A stretch of 64,000 bases of DNA from Aliidiomarina sp. (GCF_022565475.1 NZ_JAIUMR010000009.1:62001-126000), one strand, 5' to 3'; positions 33,680 to 43,737 are shown, counted from the first letter of the stretch. Numbers and translations: made by a program. The notes: a model not told the origin generated them from the sequence alone.

Positions 33680-33696
33680 GTTTTGTGGTTCATAGT

Positions 33697-33735
33697 AAAA
33701 AGCGAGTCTGCGGTGTGCGCATGACTCGCTTTTCT
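33697..33735. terminator. Bidirectional terminator between proS and gpt
   Basis: AAAAAGCGAGTC pairs with GACTCGCTTTT around a 14-nt loop; A and T runs flank the stem on both sides, serving both convergent genes. Confidence 0.88.
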
Positions 33736-33755
33736 AATGAACAGAATTGGTAATT

Positions 33756-34241
33756 CTAGCGATCTTCACCAGCTAATGGGTCAACGTAATGCAGGTGCAT
33801 GTCCCAAGGAAAGTGAATCCACGTTTCTTGTCCCACTTCGCCCTCATATTCATCAACCAGCGGCATCCCTTCCGGCTTTGCATACACGGTAATAAATTTT
33901 GCTTTCGGCAAACGTTGACGTAAAAAGCGCAACGTGTTGCCGGTATCGACTAAATCGTCGACCACTAAAAATCCTTCACCGTCACTCGTTGCAGTTAATT
34001 GATTGAGCAGCTCTGGCTCCGCCGCTTGTGACTGGTGTGCATAACTCCGCACACAAGCACTTTCGACGAGGCGAATATTGAGTTCGCGAGCGATAATCGC
34101 TCCCGGCACTAAGCCACCGCGACTGACGGCAATAATCCCTCGCCATTGTTCGGCAGGCAACTGTCGGCGCGCTAATTCACGAGTCGCACGATGCAACTCT
34201 TCCCAGGAAACGAAATATTCTTGATGGTCGTGCAATCCCAT
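33756..34241 (-). CDS. gpt: Xanthine-guanine phosphoribosyltransferase
   Basis: A purine salvage enzyme converting xanthine or guanine plus PRPP to the nucleotide. The 161-aa length matches the Gpt family. The PRPP-binding motif reads VVDDLVDTGNT, and the flexible loop and purine-binding C-terminus end FPWDMHLHYVD; SRGGLVPG is the PRPP pyrophosphate loop. AAAGGAG lies eight bases before the ATG. It is monocistronic, and divergent from the ferredoxin gene across 99 bp. Confidence 0.93.
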   Translation of the reverse strand: MGLHDHQEYFVSWEELHRATRELARRQLPAEQWRGIIAVSRGGLVPGAIIARELNIRLVESACVRSYAHQSQAAEPELLNQLTATSDGEGFLVVDDLVDTGNTLRFLRQRLPKAKFITVYAKPEGMPLVDEYEGEVGQETWIHFPWDMHLHYVDPLAGEDR

Positions 34242-34340
34242 GCTTGCTCCTTTTGTGCTAGCATTCTGTTTTTAATTGCAAGTTAGTATACCATCATATA
34301 ACTGCTTCTTTTTGATTGGAAACAAACAGGAAAAAATAAT

Positions 34341-34661
34341 ATGCCACGTGCAATCATCATCGACAGCAAAGGCGGCCAATACGACGTTGACGTTGAAGTC
34401 GGACAAAATCTAATGGAAGCGGCCACGGATCAAGGGATCGATGGCATTATTGGTGAGTGCGGTGGCGTCATGTCTTGCGCCACCTGCCATGTTTATGTTG
34501 ATCCTGAATGGTTCGACAAACTGCCGCCAGTCGGTGACATTGAAGAAAGTATGTTGGACGTTGCCCGCGATCCGCAAGACAACAGCCGTTTAAGCTGCCA
34601 GATTGAAATGACAGATGAGCTCGATGGCTTGATCGTGCGCCTACCGGTTAGTCAGTTTTAA
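34341..34661 (+). CDS. Adrenodoxin-type [2Fe-2S] ferredoxin
   Basis: A 106-aa electron carrier. Cluster ligands are C40, C46, C49 and C86 (CX5CX2CX36C) in GECGGVMSCATCHVYVD and SRLSCQIEM. This spacing defines the adrenodoxin/putidaredoxin/ISC-ferredoxin class, which serves cytochrome P450s or Fe-S assembly. No isc genes, P450 or ferredoxin reductase are adjacent, so its partner is unknown. The DPEWFDKLPP and DSRLS-like acidic segments resemble P450-associated ferredoxins more than Fdx of isc operons, but this is weak evidence. Confidence 0.88.
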   Translation: MPRAIIIDSKGGQYDVDVEVGQNLMEAATDQGIDGIIGECGGVMSCATCHVYVDPEWFDKLPPVGDIEESMLDVARDPQDNSRLSCQIEMTDELDGLIVRLPVSQF

Positions 34662-34663
34662 CC

Positions 34664-35821
34664 CTAGATCGCTGCGATCGCCATAAATGTGCGATCGTGA
34701 TAGCCGGTGATCACTGGAATAAATCCGCTCAACGCTTGATCGAGTTCACGATCACCGGTGTCGACCCGCAAGGGGCGACCATCGAGTTGCTGTAGTTTGC
34801 GTTTGCTCGCAACGACAATGAAGCGCTCGCGGCCAACGGCACGCAACACCGCTGGCGTTAACTGCTGATTACCGCGACCGAACAGATGTCCTTGACCGCC
34901 AATCAGCGTAACCACTAAATACACAGCGCGGCCTGCATTCACCGCTTCGTCGACTAAGCCTTCCAGCTGCGACCCAATGACGTCCCGCGCAACAATCGTT
35001 TGATTTTGAATGACATCGACGCCTAACAAGGTATTCGGCAGGCTAAGTTCTTGCATAATAAACTCAACCGTTGAGCCAGAACCCATGATGTAAAGCGCAT
35101 CATCGTCCATCCCTTCAATTACATCGGCGGCGATGTCCGCCAGCACCAATTCGTCGGATTCTTTGCCGCCAATTTTGACTGCTTGTAAATATTCCAGCTC
35201 GCCCGGCACCTGCATTTCGCCATAACGACGTGCGCGTACCGTCCCTTGACGAAATGCCTGTTCGTCAATATCCATCACGTCAGCGGCTCGCAGTGTGGTC
35301 AACTGCCCCTCGAGCAACTGCGCTAACACTTTACCTGCAGCTATCGGCGTAATGGCGTAAACTCCAGAGTGAATCTTAACGCCAGCGGGAATACCCAGCA
35401 CAGGTAAGTTCGGCTGCTGGCTCACCGTCAGCTGAGCGCAGACATCCCGCGCGGTTCCGTCACCACCGGCAAAAATGAGTAAATCGGGTTCGGCCACGAC
35501 GATCGCTGCTACGGCAGCTTGCGTGTCTTCGGCTTCAGTCTGCGCCGCTGCCGCCGTGTAAACAACCTCGTAAGTGAAACCCAAGGCCGCCAATACATCA
35601 GCGCCCATCGCACCTGCTGCAGTGACAAAACGAATCTGCTGCGCGTGGCTTTGCACCAACGCCAAGGCCTCGGTCACCCGCTGCTGGGCGCGCAACTCAG
35701 CACCTCGAGCCAGAGCTTCCGCTCGTGTTTCTGCACCATCGCTGCCCTTCAAGGCGACTGCACCACCAATCCCCGCAAACGGATTAATGACCAAACCAAA
35801 GGTGTAGATTGTTTCACTCAT
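34664..35821 (-). CDS. ATP-NAD kinase-like protein (AcoX/PpnK superfamily)
   Basis: A 385-aa protein of the NAD-kinase/diacylglycerol-kinase superfamily. An N-terminal GLVINPFAGIGG is followed by the nucleotide-binding GGDGTARDV motif around residue 119 and the structural segment LPVLGIPAGVKIHSGVYA. This longer branch is distinct from the housekeeping NAD kinase, and its substrate is not proven. Its ATG overlaps the epmC stop (ATGA), with GAGGAG upstream, so it is translationally coupled as the last gene of the S9 peptidase-epmC operon. Confidence 0.8.
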   Translation of the reverse strand: MSETIYTFGLVINPFAGIGGAVALKGSDGAETRAEALARGAELRAQQRVTEALALVQSHAQQIRFVTAAGAMGADVLAALGFTYEVVYTAAAAQTEAEDTQAAVAAIVVAEPDLLIFAGGDGTARDVCAQLTVSQQPNLPVLGIPAGVKIHSGVYAITPIAAGKVLAQLLEGQLTTLRAADVMDIDEQAFRQGTVRARRYGEMQVPGELEYLQAVKIGGKESDELVLADIAADVIEGMDDDALYIMGSGSTVEFIMQELSLPNTLLGVDVIQNQTIVARDVIGSQLEGLVDEAVNAGRAVYLVVTLIGGQGHLFGRGNQQLTPAVLRAVGRERFIVVASKRKLQQLDGRPLRVDTGDRELDQALSGFIPVITGYHDRTFMAIAAI

Positions 35822-36477
35822 GCCTGCTCCTCCAGCCGCTGCTGCTCGCGTTCAAGCATCTGCGCGCCAAACCGATGGAAGTCTTCAACCTGTGGGAAAT
35901 TTGTTTGATAAAACGCACACAAACGCTCGCCAAAGCGAACCGCTCGTGGAGGCCAAGAACTCGCTGCCCGTTGCAACGCGCGTTGAATCACCTGCTGAGT
36001 AAATGCCAAACGATTCGGTGGCTCACTTCCGGAGAGGTTATCAACACTAATTTCAAATTCAATGTTAGCGCATAAACTCAGCAGCCACTCCACAGCTTGC
36101 GGGGTAATCTCGACCTGTTCAAATGCCGCCTGTTGTGCAGTATTGCGGCCATCCGGTGCGTACCAATAACGAAAATCAACGAACTGACGACGCACTTTAC
36201 CGGCCACACACCAATGGGCAATCTCGTGCAGTGCTGAGCGGGCGAAACCATGCGCAAAAACAATCCGATGATACGGCTGAACTTGGCGTGCAGAAATCGA
36301 CGCCGGTAAATAAATGGGCTCAGCGAAGCCGGCCTGCTGACCATTAATCAGCACCGTCTGTTCAGTCGTTTGGAACTCACTATTAAACAGGCGGATCAAT
36401 TGATCCGCCTGTGATTCTGTCTGCTGTGACAGACTTTGTGCTGGTTGCTGCGCAACCGTATTGGCGTTAGCCAACAT
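35818..36477 (-). CDS. epmC: Elongation factor P hydroxylase EpmC
   Basis: A 219-aa protein of the YfcM/EpmC family, which hydroxylates the beta-lysylated lysine of EF-P. The metal-binding signature HEIAHW occurs near residue 86 (FARSALHEIAHWCVAGK), followed by DFRYWYAPDGRN; the FNSEFQTTEQTVL segment near the start is also typical. The N-terminal 20 residues are polar and probably disordered. It begins 5 bp after the S9 peptidase stop and overlaps the next gene by 4 nt. In E. coli epmC is also downstream of aroC, so the wider neighbourhood is conserved. Confidence 0.92.
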   Translation of the reverse strand: MLANANTVAQQPAQSLSQQTESQADQLIRLFNSEFQTTEQTVLINGQQAGFAEPIYLPASISARQVQPYHRIVFAHGFARSALHEIAHWCVAGKVRRQFVDFRYWYAPDGRNTAQQAAFEQVEITPQAVEWLLSLCANIEFEISVDNLSGSEPPNRLAFTQQVIQRALQRAASSWPPRAVRFGERLCAFYQTNFPQVEDFHRFGAQMLEREQQRLEEQA

Positions 36478-36482
36478 ACCTA

Positions 36483-39284
36483 CTACTCATAATGTTGATA
36501 CTCTAACCCTTCCTGCCACCAACGCGGTGCGGGCTCTCCCTTGAGGAAATGGTCGAAAAACTCAAGCATCTTAATGCTGTAATCGATCTTATTCGCAAAG
36601 CGCTGTAAGTGATGCGGCTCACCTTCATACTGGAGCATGACGACAGGCTTATCGAGGCGACGTAGCGCTAAATAATACTCGATTCCCTGCTCCCATGGAA
36701 CCGCCTCATCTTTATCGCCGAACTGAATGAGCATCGGCGTATTGATGCGATCAGCGACAAAGACTGGCGAATTCAATAAGTAAGGTTCGAGATTCTCAAA
36801 CATGCTCTCGCCAATACGACTTTGCCCAGTTTCGTATTGGAATTGACGCGCCAAGCCGGTACCCCAACGAATACCACTATATGCACTGGTCATGTTCGAC
36901 ACCGGAGCGCCCGACACAACTGCTGCAAAAATATCGGTTTCTGCGACTAAAAACGCCGCTTGATAACCCGACCAGCTGTGACCGTGCAAACCCACCGCAG
37001 CTGGATCGGCAACACCCATGTCGATGATTTTTTCAATTGCAGGCACTAACGACTCGGTCGCACTTGGACCCGGAGCACCGATGCGGAAATGAACGTCCGG
37101 TAAGAACACGACATAATCTTGGCCCAAGTAAAACGGGAAGTTAGGTCGATGATTAACGCGCATTTGATTCCATTGATAGAGGCGTTGGGAGAACTTCTCA
37201 TAGAAGTAGACCATCACTGGGTAACGTTTATTTGGATCATAGTTATCCGGCTTGATCAGAACGCCCTGCAAGGGTTCACCGCGCGTTGATTCCCATTCAA
37301 CGAGTTCGGCGTTGCCCCAGATAAATTCCTGCCACTGCGGATTAACCTCAGTGAGCTGCTTGCGGCTCGCGAAGTCACGCGGTGCAATCCACAGATCAGG
37401 GAACTGGCGAAAATCTTGTTCGCTGAATAAGACAGTGTTGTAATCGTCACTATGCGCAACCAGCGAATAGGTTTTCTGGTCTTCAATGAGACGAACGAGC
37501 AACGCTTGCTGTTGATCAGCGACTTCCGAGTGATGAACTTCAAGTTGATAGAAGCCCGAATGTTTCAGCTGTTCATGATACATCCGCAACATTACCGGCT
37601 GACTCACATCAATACCTTCCTCGGCATTGCTCATCGCCACGCGAAACTGTTGCTGCGTGTCACGTCCTACCCGGGTTAGGTTAGTCGCATCATGGTCAAG
37701 CGTAACTTGCCAAATATCATAACGATCATAAATCCAGAAGCCACTGCTGTCCGTCAGCCATCCGGCAAAACCATACGGACTTGGATCGGTCGGACGATCA
37801 TTCTCTTCGTCTACCCACGACACCGGTACATCTGTAGCTAATGTGCGAATTGAACCATCACGCGCATCGAACAACTGAATTTGGCTATTCGCCATGAACG
37901 CAACAAATTGGCCATTCGGTGAAAGGAGCCCACGTTGACTCGATGGCAACCGCTCAGCGATGCGCTGACGCTCGCCCGTGGCAAGATTGACCCAATACAG
38001 ATCATGGTAGAAACCATCCCAGGTGCGATCGCGTAAATGCGGCGCTTGGTTGCTCGCTAGAACCGCAGCTGCATTATCGCTAATCATCACATTCTCTTCA
38101 GCGTGATCACTCAGTGCGACGAGGCGACGATCAGCGAGATGCAAAACCGCAGTGGCGGTAGCCCGCTGACGCTGGCGGTGAGTTTGGCGCTGCTGGGGCA
38201 TGATCATACCGTCATCACCGTGCCAAACTTGTAAGCGACGATCATCAAGCAATCGGTCTAAATTGTACAAATCTTCGGTCGATTCAGGTTTACCCCGGCC
38301 TTCCGACTTGACCGCAGGGGTGGGTCTGTGGCCAATAAACAAGCGCTCACCGTCTTCGCTCCAACGCACCGGACTATGTTCTGAGAGAATCATCTCAGGA
38401 CGGTCGGTGTTGACCACCTCAGCGCCATGCCCTGCTTGCCAGAGCCACAACGCTTGCGGTGTTTCCAGTAAAGTACTGTCGACATCAGCCACTAAGAAGG
38501 CTAAGGCTTGGCCATCCGGGCTAAAGCTAAACTGACTAGCGCTCTTTTTCTCGCTGGTAATCAGGGTGCTACCGCTATGATTGCCAAGGTTGTAGAGCAC
38601 AACCACATGTTCTTTTTTGCTGGTCTCATCATCTTCGTCGGCAACTTCACGCACCGAATGGAGCAGTAACCGCGAGCCTGCTTCCGCGGCTGCAACGTCA
38701 ACGACGTGATTAAAGACGGTTTGCTCATTCGAATTTAAATCGAGCAAACGCAATTGCTGGCCGTGTTCACTACCGTTGTCTTTCGAATAACTCTCGCTAT
38801 GTAAAAGATATAAGAATTGATCATCACCAGCAAAACCAGTCGCACTGACATGCTCAAATACGGTTTGTTCGCCAGTCGCGGTATTCAGCAAAACTGCGTT
38901 TTGAACTAAAGCTCGCCGTTCGTCGCGGCTTGTCGCCCGCTCACGTTCGAGCAACGTTGGCTCTTGTAAGAAAACAACATAATCGCCTTGTGTGGTAAGT
39001 TGCGGTCGCATTCCTCGTTCAACCGACCAGACCGTGCCGTCGCTGGTCCGAACCACTTGTCCTTCGCGGTCACCAAAGTCAGGATTAGCCGAAAATGCGA
39101 TGATACTCAAATCATCCGTTTGCACCCGCTGCTGAATTTCACGAAACTGCATAATATCGGTCAGTTCCAATGGTCGCTGCTGCGCCTGAACAGACCCAAC
39201 TTGGGGCGCTGCCAGCGGCAGTAACAGCAAAACCAAAACCATCGGCAGAATGCGCTGATAGCAGGCAGATAATAGTGTTTTCAT
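36483..39284 (-). CDS. Exported S9-family (prolyl oligopeptidase-like) serine peptidase
   Basis: A 933-aa secreted peptidase. A Sec signal peptide (MKTLLSACYQRILPMVL...) ends near SVQAQ. The middle is a beta-propeller-like region with repeated strands (to about 660), followed by an alpha/beta-hydrolase domain. The catalytic triad is readable: Ser in HGHSWSGYQAA, Asp in FGDKDEAVPWEQ, His in EGEPHHLQRFANK. ATG 39284 is preferred over a TTG six bases upstream, because AAGGG lies at proper spacing. It probably degrades peptides in the periplasm. It heads the operon with epmC and the NAD-kinase-like gene. Confidence 0.9.
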   Translation of the reverse strand: MKTLLSACYQRILPMVLVLLLLPLAAPQVGSVQAQQRPLELTDIMQFREIQQRVQTDDLSIIAFSANPDFGDREGQVVRTSDGTVWSVERGMRPQLTTQGDYVVFLQEPTLLERERATSRDERRALVQNAVLLNTATGEQTVFEHVSATGFAGDDQFLYLLHSESYSKDNGSEHGQQLRLLDLNSNEQTVFNHVVDVAAAEAGSRLLLHSVREVADEDDETSKKEHVVVLYNLGNHSGSTLITSEKKSASQFSFSPDGQALAFLVADVDSTLLETPQALWLWQAGHGAEVVNTDRPEMILSEHSPVRWSEDGERLFIGHRPTPAVKSEGRGKPESTEDLYNLDRLLDDRRLQVWHGDDGMIMPQQRQTHRQRQRATATAVLHLADRRLVALSDHAEENVMISDNAAAVLASNQAPHLRDRTWDGFYHDLYWVNLATGERQRIAERLPSSQRGLLSPNGQFVAFMANSQIQLFDARDGSIRTLATDVPVSWVDEENDRPTDPSPYGFAGWLTDSSGFWIYDRYDIWQVTLDHDATNLTRVGRDTQQQFRVAMSNAEEGIDVSQPVMLRMYHEQLKHSGFYQLEVHHSEVADQQQALLVRLIEDQKTYSLVAHSDDYNTVLFSEQDFRQFPDLWIAPRDFASRKQLTEVNPQWQEFIWGNAELVEWESTRGEPLQGVLIKPDNYDPNKRYPVMVYFYEKFSQRLYQWNQMRVNHRPNFPFYLGQDYVVFLPDVHFRIGAPGPSATESLVPAIEKIIDMGVADPAAVGLHGHSWSGYQAAFLVAETDIFAAVVSGAPVSNMTSAYSGIRWGTGLARQFQYETGQSRIGESMFENLEPYLLNSPVFVADRINTPMLIQFGDKDEAVPWEQGIEYYLALRRLDKPVVMLQYEGEPHHLQRFANKIDYSIKMLEFFDHFLKGEPAPRWWQEGLEYQHYE

Positions 39285-39350
39285 GATCAACCCTTTGTTT
39301 TCTTATTCATTGTTCAACGATTATCGCCAATTCAGCGCACAACTACTAGC

Positions 39351-40550
39351 CTATTGACCGCACCGATTACGACTTCTGTCGTCCGCCTTCTCGGACATCC
39401 ATGCAGCCGCAAACAGGCCAACCAAAGTTGCAGCTGCGGCTAGCAGAAACGTCTGTTCCGCACCAGCGCCTTGCTGCCATGTTAAGCCCGCCAACCAAGC
39501 ACCGATAGCCCCGCCGCCGCCAAAACAAATGCTGACATAGATTGCTTGGCCGCGACTATGTTGATCGGCAGGGAAGTAACGGTGAACAAAGCGCATGGCC
39601 GCACTGTGGTGCAGCGCAAAACTAAAGGCGTGAATCAACTGAATGATCACCAACCAAACAAACGAGCTAGCAAACTGTGAGAGCAAGGCCCAACGTAGTG
39701 CCGTTACAGCTAAACAAAACATTAAAAGATAACGCACCGGATAACGCACAACGGTGCGACCGGCAACTAAGAACATCAGGACTTCGGCGGCAACACCTAA
39801 AGCGATGAGTCCACCGACAGCCATGGGCGCATAGCCGAGTTGGGTTAAATAGAGGGCGAAAAAAGCATAAAACGGCGCAAAGCTAATTTGCAGCATAAGT
39901 GTGGAGATCATAAACATCACGAATGGGCGCCGTCGAATGCGGCGCCAGAATTTCTCGTTATCAATCACTTCACTGTTGGTGCTGGTATTGCGTGGCTCCT
40001 GCAAGAGGTGAACCGCGAATAATAGCGGCAGCAAGAGAATCGCAGCGACAATCGGAAAGCTTTGCTTGCCACCCCAGGCAAGGATTTCCGCCGTAATCAG
40101 GGCGACAACAATAAAACCAATCGAGCCGCCCATGCGAATTCGACTATAAAGATGTTGTTGGGCACCAAGCGAACTAAGGGTCACGACTTCCAGCTGCGGT
40201 AGAATTGCTGACCAAAAGAAGCTAATCAAGCCGAGCAGCAAAGCGACGCTAAAATAACTTTCCAATTGTGTCAGGACCAACAACAGCAAAAGTGACGCAA
40301 ACACACCAAAACGAATCAGCGGCAGCAGCTTCCCCATGCGATCACCGACGCTGGCCCAAACCGGCGGACCGATGATCCGACACAGGGTAGAAATTGCAAT
40401 CAGCTCACCAATTTGGCGGGAGTCGAAGCCGAGAGCATCGAGATAGACCCCCAAGTAAGGGACCATTAAAGCGAGAACAGCAAAATAGCCGAAATAAGAC
40501 CAACTTAAGCGCCGACATTGACGTTGAAAGTCAGCAGTAGACAAGGTCAT
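39351..40550 (-). CDS. MFS transporter (HcaT-like)
   Basis: A 399-aa inner-membrane transporter with about twelve helices. The N-terminus (FGYFAVLALMVPYLGVYLDALGFDSRQIG) and the loop motif VWASVGDRMGKLLPLIR are those of the MFS_1-like/HcaT subfamily, to which the 3-phenylpropionate transporter belongs. The LHHSAAMRFVHRYFPADQHSRGQAIY segment between helices 9 and 11 is also typical. The substrate is unknown. It follows aroC by 17 bp on the same strand and is likely cotranscribed. Confidence 0.82.
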   Translation of the reverse strand: MTLSTADFQRQCRRLSWSYFGYFAVLALMVPYLGVYLDALGFDSRQIGELIAISTLCRIIGPPVWASVGDRMGKLLPLIRFGVFASLLLLLVLTQLESYFSVALLLGLISFFWSAILPQLEVVTLSSLGAQQHLYSRIRMGGSIGFIVVALITAEILAWGGKQSFPIVAAILLLPLLFAVHLLQEPRNTSTNSEVIDNEKFWRRIRRRPFVMFMISTLMLQISFAPFYAFFALYLTQLGYAPMAVGGLIALGVAAEVLMFLVAGRTVVRYPVRYLLMFCLAVTALRWALLSQFASSFVWLVIIQLIHAFSFALHHSAAMRFVHRYFPADQHSRGQAIYVSICFGGGGAIGAWLAGLTWQQGAGAEQTFLLAAAATLVGLFAAAWMSEKADDRSRNRCGQ

Positions 40551-40567
40551 GGCAATAACTCAGGTGC

Positions 40568-41653
40568 TTAGGTAATGGTTGGAAACTGATGTTGAACCCC
40601 ACCGTTTTGCGCGCGTTGACGTAAAACGTGATCAATCAAGGTCAAGGCCATCATGGCTTCCGCTATGGGTACCGCACGGATGCCCACACAGGGATCATGG
40701 CGACCATGGGTACTAATCGTTTGTGATTGACCATGCACGTCAATTGTTTGACCTGGTTTTTTAATGCTCGAAGTCGGTTTCAGTGCAATCTCGGCAATCA
40801 CGGTTTGTCCGCTACTAATTCCACCCAGTACGCCGCCTGCATGATTCGAACAAAACCCGGTTGGTGTCATTTCATCGCGATGTTCAGAGCCACGTTGTTC
40901 AACAACTGCAAAGCCATCGCCAATACTGACCGCTTTGACGGCGTTAATCGACATCAGTGCCTTAGCCAGATCCGCGTCGAGGCGATCGAACACAGGTTCA
41001 CCGAGTCCCGCAGGAACGCCGACCGCTTCCACACGAATCCGCGCGCCAATTGAATCGCCTTCTTTCTTTAATGCGCGAATTAACCGATCAAGGGCTTCAA
41101 CGCCATCCGGATCCGGAAAAAAGAATTCATTTTCGCGCACTGCATCCCAGTTCAATTGCTGGGCATGCACATGACCCATTTGTGTCATCGCGGCACGAAT
41201 CTGAATGCCCATCTGGGCTAAGTATTGCTTAGCAATCGCACCTGCTGCCACGCGCATCGCTGTTTCTCGTGCTGACGAGCGCCCACCGCCGCGATAGTCG
41301 CGGAAGCCATATTTATGCGCATAGGTAAAATCAGCGTGACCGGGACGAAATAAATCTTGAATGTCAGAGTAGTCTTTACTGCGTTGATCAGTATTCTCAA
41401 TCACTAAACCAATCGGTGTACCGGTTGTTTTGCCTTCAAATACACCGGAAAGTATTTTGACTTGGTCGGCTTCACGGCGCGGCGTGGTATAACGGCTCGT
41501 ACCCGGTTTACGACGATCAAGTTCAGCTTGAATAGAGGCTTCATCAATTTCTAATCCGGGCGGGCAGCCATCTATTATAGCACCGAGCGCTGGACCATGA
41601 CTTTCGCCAAACGTGGTTACCCGAAAACACTCACCAAAGGTATTGGCACTCAT
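40568..41653 (-). CDS. aroC: Chorismate synthase
   Basis: A 361-aa, FMN-dependent enzyme of the last shikimate step (EPSP to chorismate). Family signatures are [18 protein letters not shown] near the N-terminus, [30 protein letters not shown] in the middle (conserved His and Arg residues), and [18 protein letters not shown] near the C-terminus. Length is standard. Its ATG overlaps the prmB stop by 4 nt, the same order as in E. coli. Confidence 0.97.
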   Translation of the reverse strand: MSANTFGECFRVTTFGESHGPALGAIIDGCPPGLEIDEASIQAELDRRKPGTSRYTTPRREADQVKILSGVFEGKTTGTPIGLVIENTDQRSKDYSDIQDLFRPGHADFTYAHKYGFRDYRGGGRSSARETAMRVAAGAIAKQYLAQMGIQIRAAMTQMGHVHAQQLNWDAVRENEFFFPDPDGVEALDRLIRALKKEGDSIGARIRVEAVGVPAGLGEPVFDRLDADLAKALMSINAVKAVSIGDGFAVVEQRGSEHRDEMTPTGFCSNHAGGVLGGISSGQTVIAEIALKPTSSIKKPGQTIDVHGQSQTISTHGRHDPCVGIRAVPIAEAMMALTLIDHVLRQRAQNGGVQHQFPTIT

Positions 41654-42585
41654 GCGTAACGCCCTCCTGAACGAATGGTTTCAGCATGTTCGACGAGTTG
41701 CTCGCGCGAAATAACAAAGACACCGTCGCCGCCACGTTCAAATTCAATCCACATAAAGGGAACGCCTGGCCACTGATCATCCATATGCACCATACTGTTA
41801 CCGACTTCACAAATTAACAGCGCACCTGGTGTCATGTGCGCAGGGGCATCAAGAAGAATCCGCCGCACCAAGTCGAGGCCATCGACACCTGCGGCAAGAC
41901 CCAACTCAGGCTCATGATGGTATTCATCAGGTAAATCGGCCATGTCTTCCGCATCCACATAGGGCGGGTTGGTGACGATCAAATCATATTTGCGGCCGGT
42001 GAGGTTATTGAATCCATCAGACTCAATGGCTTCCACCCGATGACTTAAACCATGTTCTTCGATGTTCATGTTCGCCACGGCTAATGCATCGGTGCTAATG
42101 TCCACGGCGTCGACTTCTGCATCGGCAAAGGCATACGCACAGGCAATGGCAATGCAGCCAGAGCCGGTGCATAAATCGAGAATGCGTTGCGGCTCAGCGG
42201 TTAACCACGGCTGAAATTGGTTTTCGATGAGTTCGGCAATCGGTGAGCGCGGCACTAACACGCGCTCATCAACATAGAAAGGCAAATTCGCAAACCAGGC
42301 TTTATGGACCAAATATGCGGCAGGCACTTTGTCATGAATGCGGCGATGCAATAAAGCAGCAAGCTGAGTTTTCTCGTCGAAAGTTAAGCGACAGTCGCGG
42401 TGCTCAAAGAGTTCTGGAAAAGACATCGCAGTCACCGCAGAAAGCAGCAGACTGCCCTCTTCCCAACCGTCGGCAGCGCCATGACCAAAGTATACATCGG
42501 CATTGTGTAGCGCTGAGGCAAGATAACGTTGCCAATCGGCAATCGTAAGAAGGTCATCGGTTAGTTGGGCATATTCGTGGGTCAC
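41650..42585 (-). CDS. prmB: Ribosomal protein L3 N5-glutamine methyltransferase
   Basis: A 311-aa SAM methyltransferase of the HemK family. Motif I is [15 protein letters not shown], and the glutamine-binding motif is [16 protein letters not shown]. The E-pelgl-A-G sequence [15 protein letters not shown] is typical of PrmB rather than PrmC. Location beside aroC and smrB is the conserved PrmB context; the prmC gene is recognisable separately at the right edge. Stop and aroC start overlap (ATGA). Confidence 0.94.
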   Translation of the reverse strand: MTHEYAQLTDDLLTIADWQRYLASALHNADVYFGHGAADGWEEGSLLLSAVTAMSFPELFEHRDCRLTFDEKTQLAALLHRRIHDKVPAAYLVHKAWFANLPFYVDERVLVPRSPIAELIENQFQPWLTAEPQRILDLCTGSGCIAIACAYAFADAEVDAVDISTDALAVANMNIEEHGLSHRVEAIESDGFNNLTGRKYDLIVTNPPYVDAEDMADLPDEYHHEPELGLAAGVDGLDLVRRILLDAPAHMTPGALLICEVGNSMVHMDDQWPGVPFMWIEFERGGDGVFVISREQLVEHAETIRSGGRYA

Positions 42586-42694
42586 TCGCGCTCTCCAAAT
42601 TCATCAATCGCATTCTTTGCTGACTATTATACGCATGATTTTGTATCATAGGGCGAATCAAACGCGAAAACTTCAGTTGGAAATGGGTTCATCC

Positions 42695-43258
42695 ATGGTA
42701 AAAAAACGCTCGCCGCAGTCTCCATCACGATCATCGTCACTCAGCGACGATGACATCGAGCTATTTCAATCCTTGGTGACGGACGTCAAGCCACTGACCC
42801 AAGACCAAATCCCACCGCCTGAAGCTAAACTCAAACGGCGTGAAGTATTCGTCCGTAGACAAGAAAAAACCGAGCAGCGAGACCGCGCAACGGATCCGTT
42901 TTCCGATGAGTTTCAGCCCCATTTGCCAAGTGGCACAATGCAATGGGTCGCGCCGGGCGATGAACCTTTCCTCGCAAAGCGCTTGCGCCGGCGTGAGTAT
43001 GAACCTGAATTAATCTTAGACTTGCACGGCTATACCAAAGCTAAAGCACGACTCGAATTAGCGGCTGCTATCACTGCCTGTTTGACCGAAAATATTGCCT
43101 GTCTTTGTGTCATCCATGGCATCGGCCATGGCGTCTTACGCGAGCAAGTTCCGGCATGGCTCACCCAACACCCAGCGGTACGCGCTTTTCATCAAGCACC
43201 GCTTGAGTGGGGTGGACAAGGTGCCTTGCTGGTCTTGTTGCGTATTTCTGACAGTTAA
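42695..43258 (+). CDS. smrB: SmrB, Smr-domain ribosome-rescue endonuclease
   Basis: A 187-aa protein. A basic/polar N-terminal region (LSDDDIELFQSLVTDVKPL is the conserved SmrB part) precedes a C-terminal Smr domain (about 105-187) with LDLHGYTKAKARLELA and VIHGIGHGVLREQVPAWL. SmrB in E. coli cleaves mRNA between collided ribosomes. ATG 42695 is preferred to the upstream in-frame codons because it aligns with the family start; TGGG lies eight bases upstream. Divergent from prmB (110 bp), and its 3' end overlaps sixA by 4 nt. Confidence 0.92.
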   Translation: MVKKRSPQSPSRSSSLSDDDIELFQSLVTDVKPLTQDQIPPPEAKLKRREVFVRRQEKTEQRDRATDPFSDEFQPHLPSGTMQWVAPGDEPFLAKRLRRREYEPELILDLHGYTKAKARLELAAAITACLTENIACLCVIHGIGHGVLREQVPAWLTQHPAVRAFHQAPLEWGGQGALLVLLRISDS

Positions 43259-43737
43259 TCTTGGCTATGCATGCCTTGCCAAAACCCTTGCATGGCGAGC
43301 GGCTCGAGATCTAATTGCGCTATACCCGCGGTCGGAAACAAGGGCGGTTGCACTGAGCGGTCAAGATAAGCGGTTAAGTAGCAGACAAAGGGCATGTGCG
43401 AGACCAGTAATACATATTCCGCTGGCTCGATTTGCAAGCGTGCCAACAGCGCTCCAGCGAACGCTTCGGCATCACCATCAGGCGTAATTTCTGCGGAGGT
43501 TTCGACGACTTCGGCATCGACGTGATGGGCAACTTCCTGCCACGTTTGTTGCGCACGAACGTAGGGACTGACAATCACTAAGTCGAGTTTTGGAGCATGC
43601 TCCGCTAACCACTCACCCGCCGTGGTCGCTTCTTGATGACCATGCGCAGTCAGCTCTCGCTCGTGATCAGCTTGCAGCACACCCGCACATAATGTTGGTG
43701 AACAAGCTTCACCGTGACGCATCACATAGAGTTTCAT
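43255..43737 (-). CDS. sixA: Phosphohistidine phosphatase SixA
   Basis: A 160-aa histidine-acid phosphatase. The RHG catalytic motif is at the N-terminus (MKLYVMRHGEA), with the second His in LLVSHMPFVCYL. SixA dephosphorylates phosphohistidine on HPt domains or the nitrogen phosphotransferase system. The stop overlaps the convergent smrB end by 4 nt, so transcripts overlap. It follows rnfH immediately (one base between stop and start region). Confidence 0.9.
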   Translation of the reverse strand: MKLYVMRHGEACSPTLCAGVLQADHERELTAHGHQEATTAGEWLAEHAPKLDLVIVSPYVRAQQTWQEVAHHVDAEVVETSAEITPDGDAEAFAGALLARLQIEPAEYVLLVSHMPFVCYLTAYLDRSVQPPLFPTAGIAQLDLEPLAMQGFWQGMHSQD

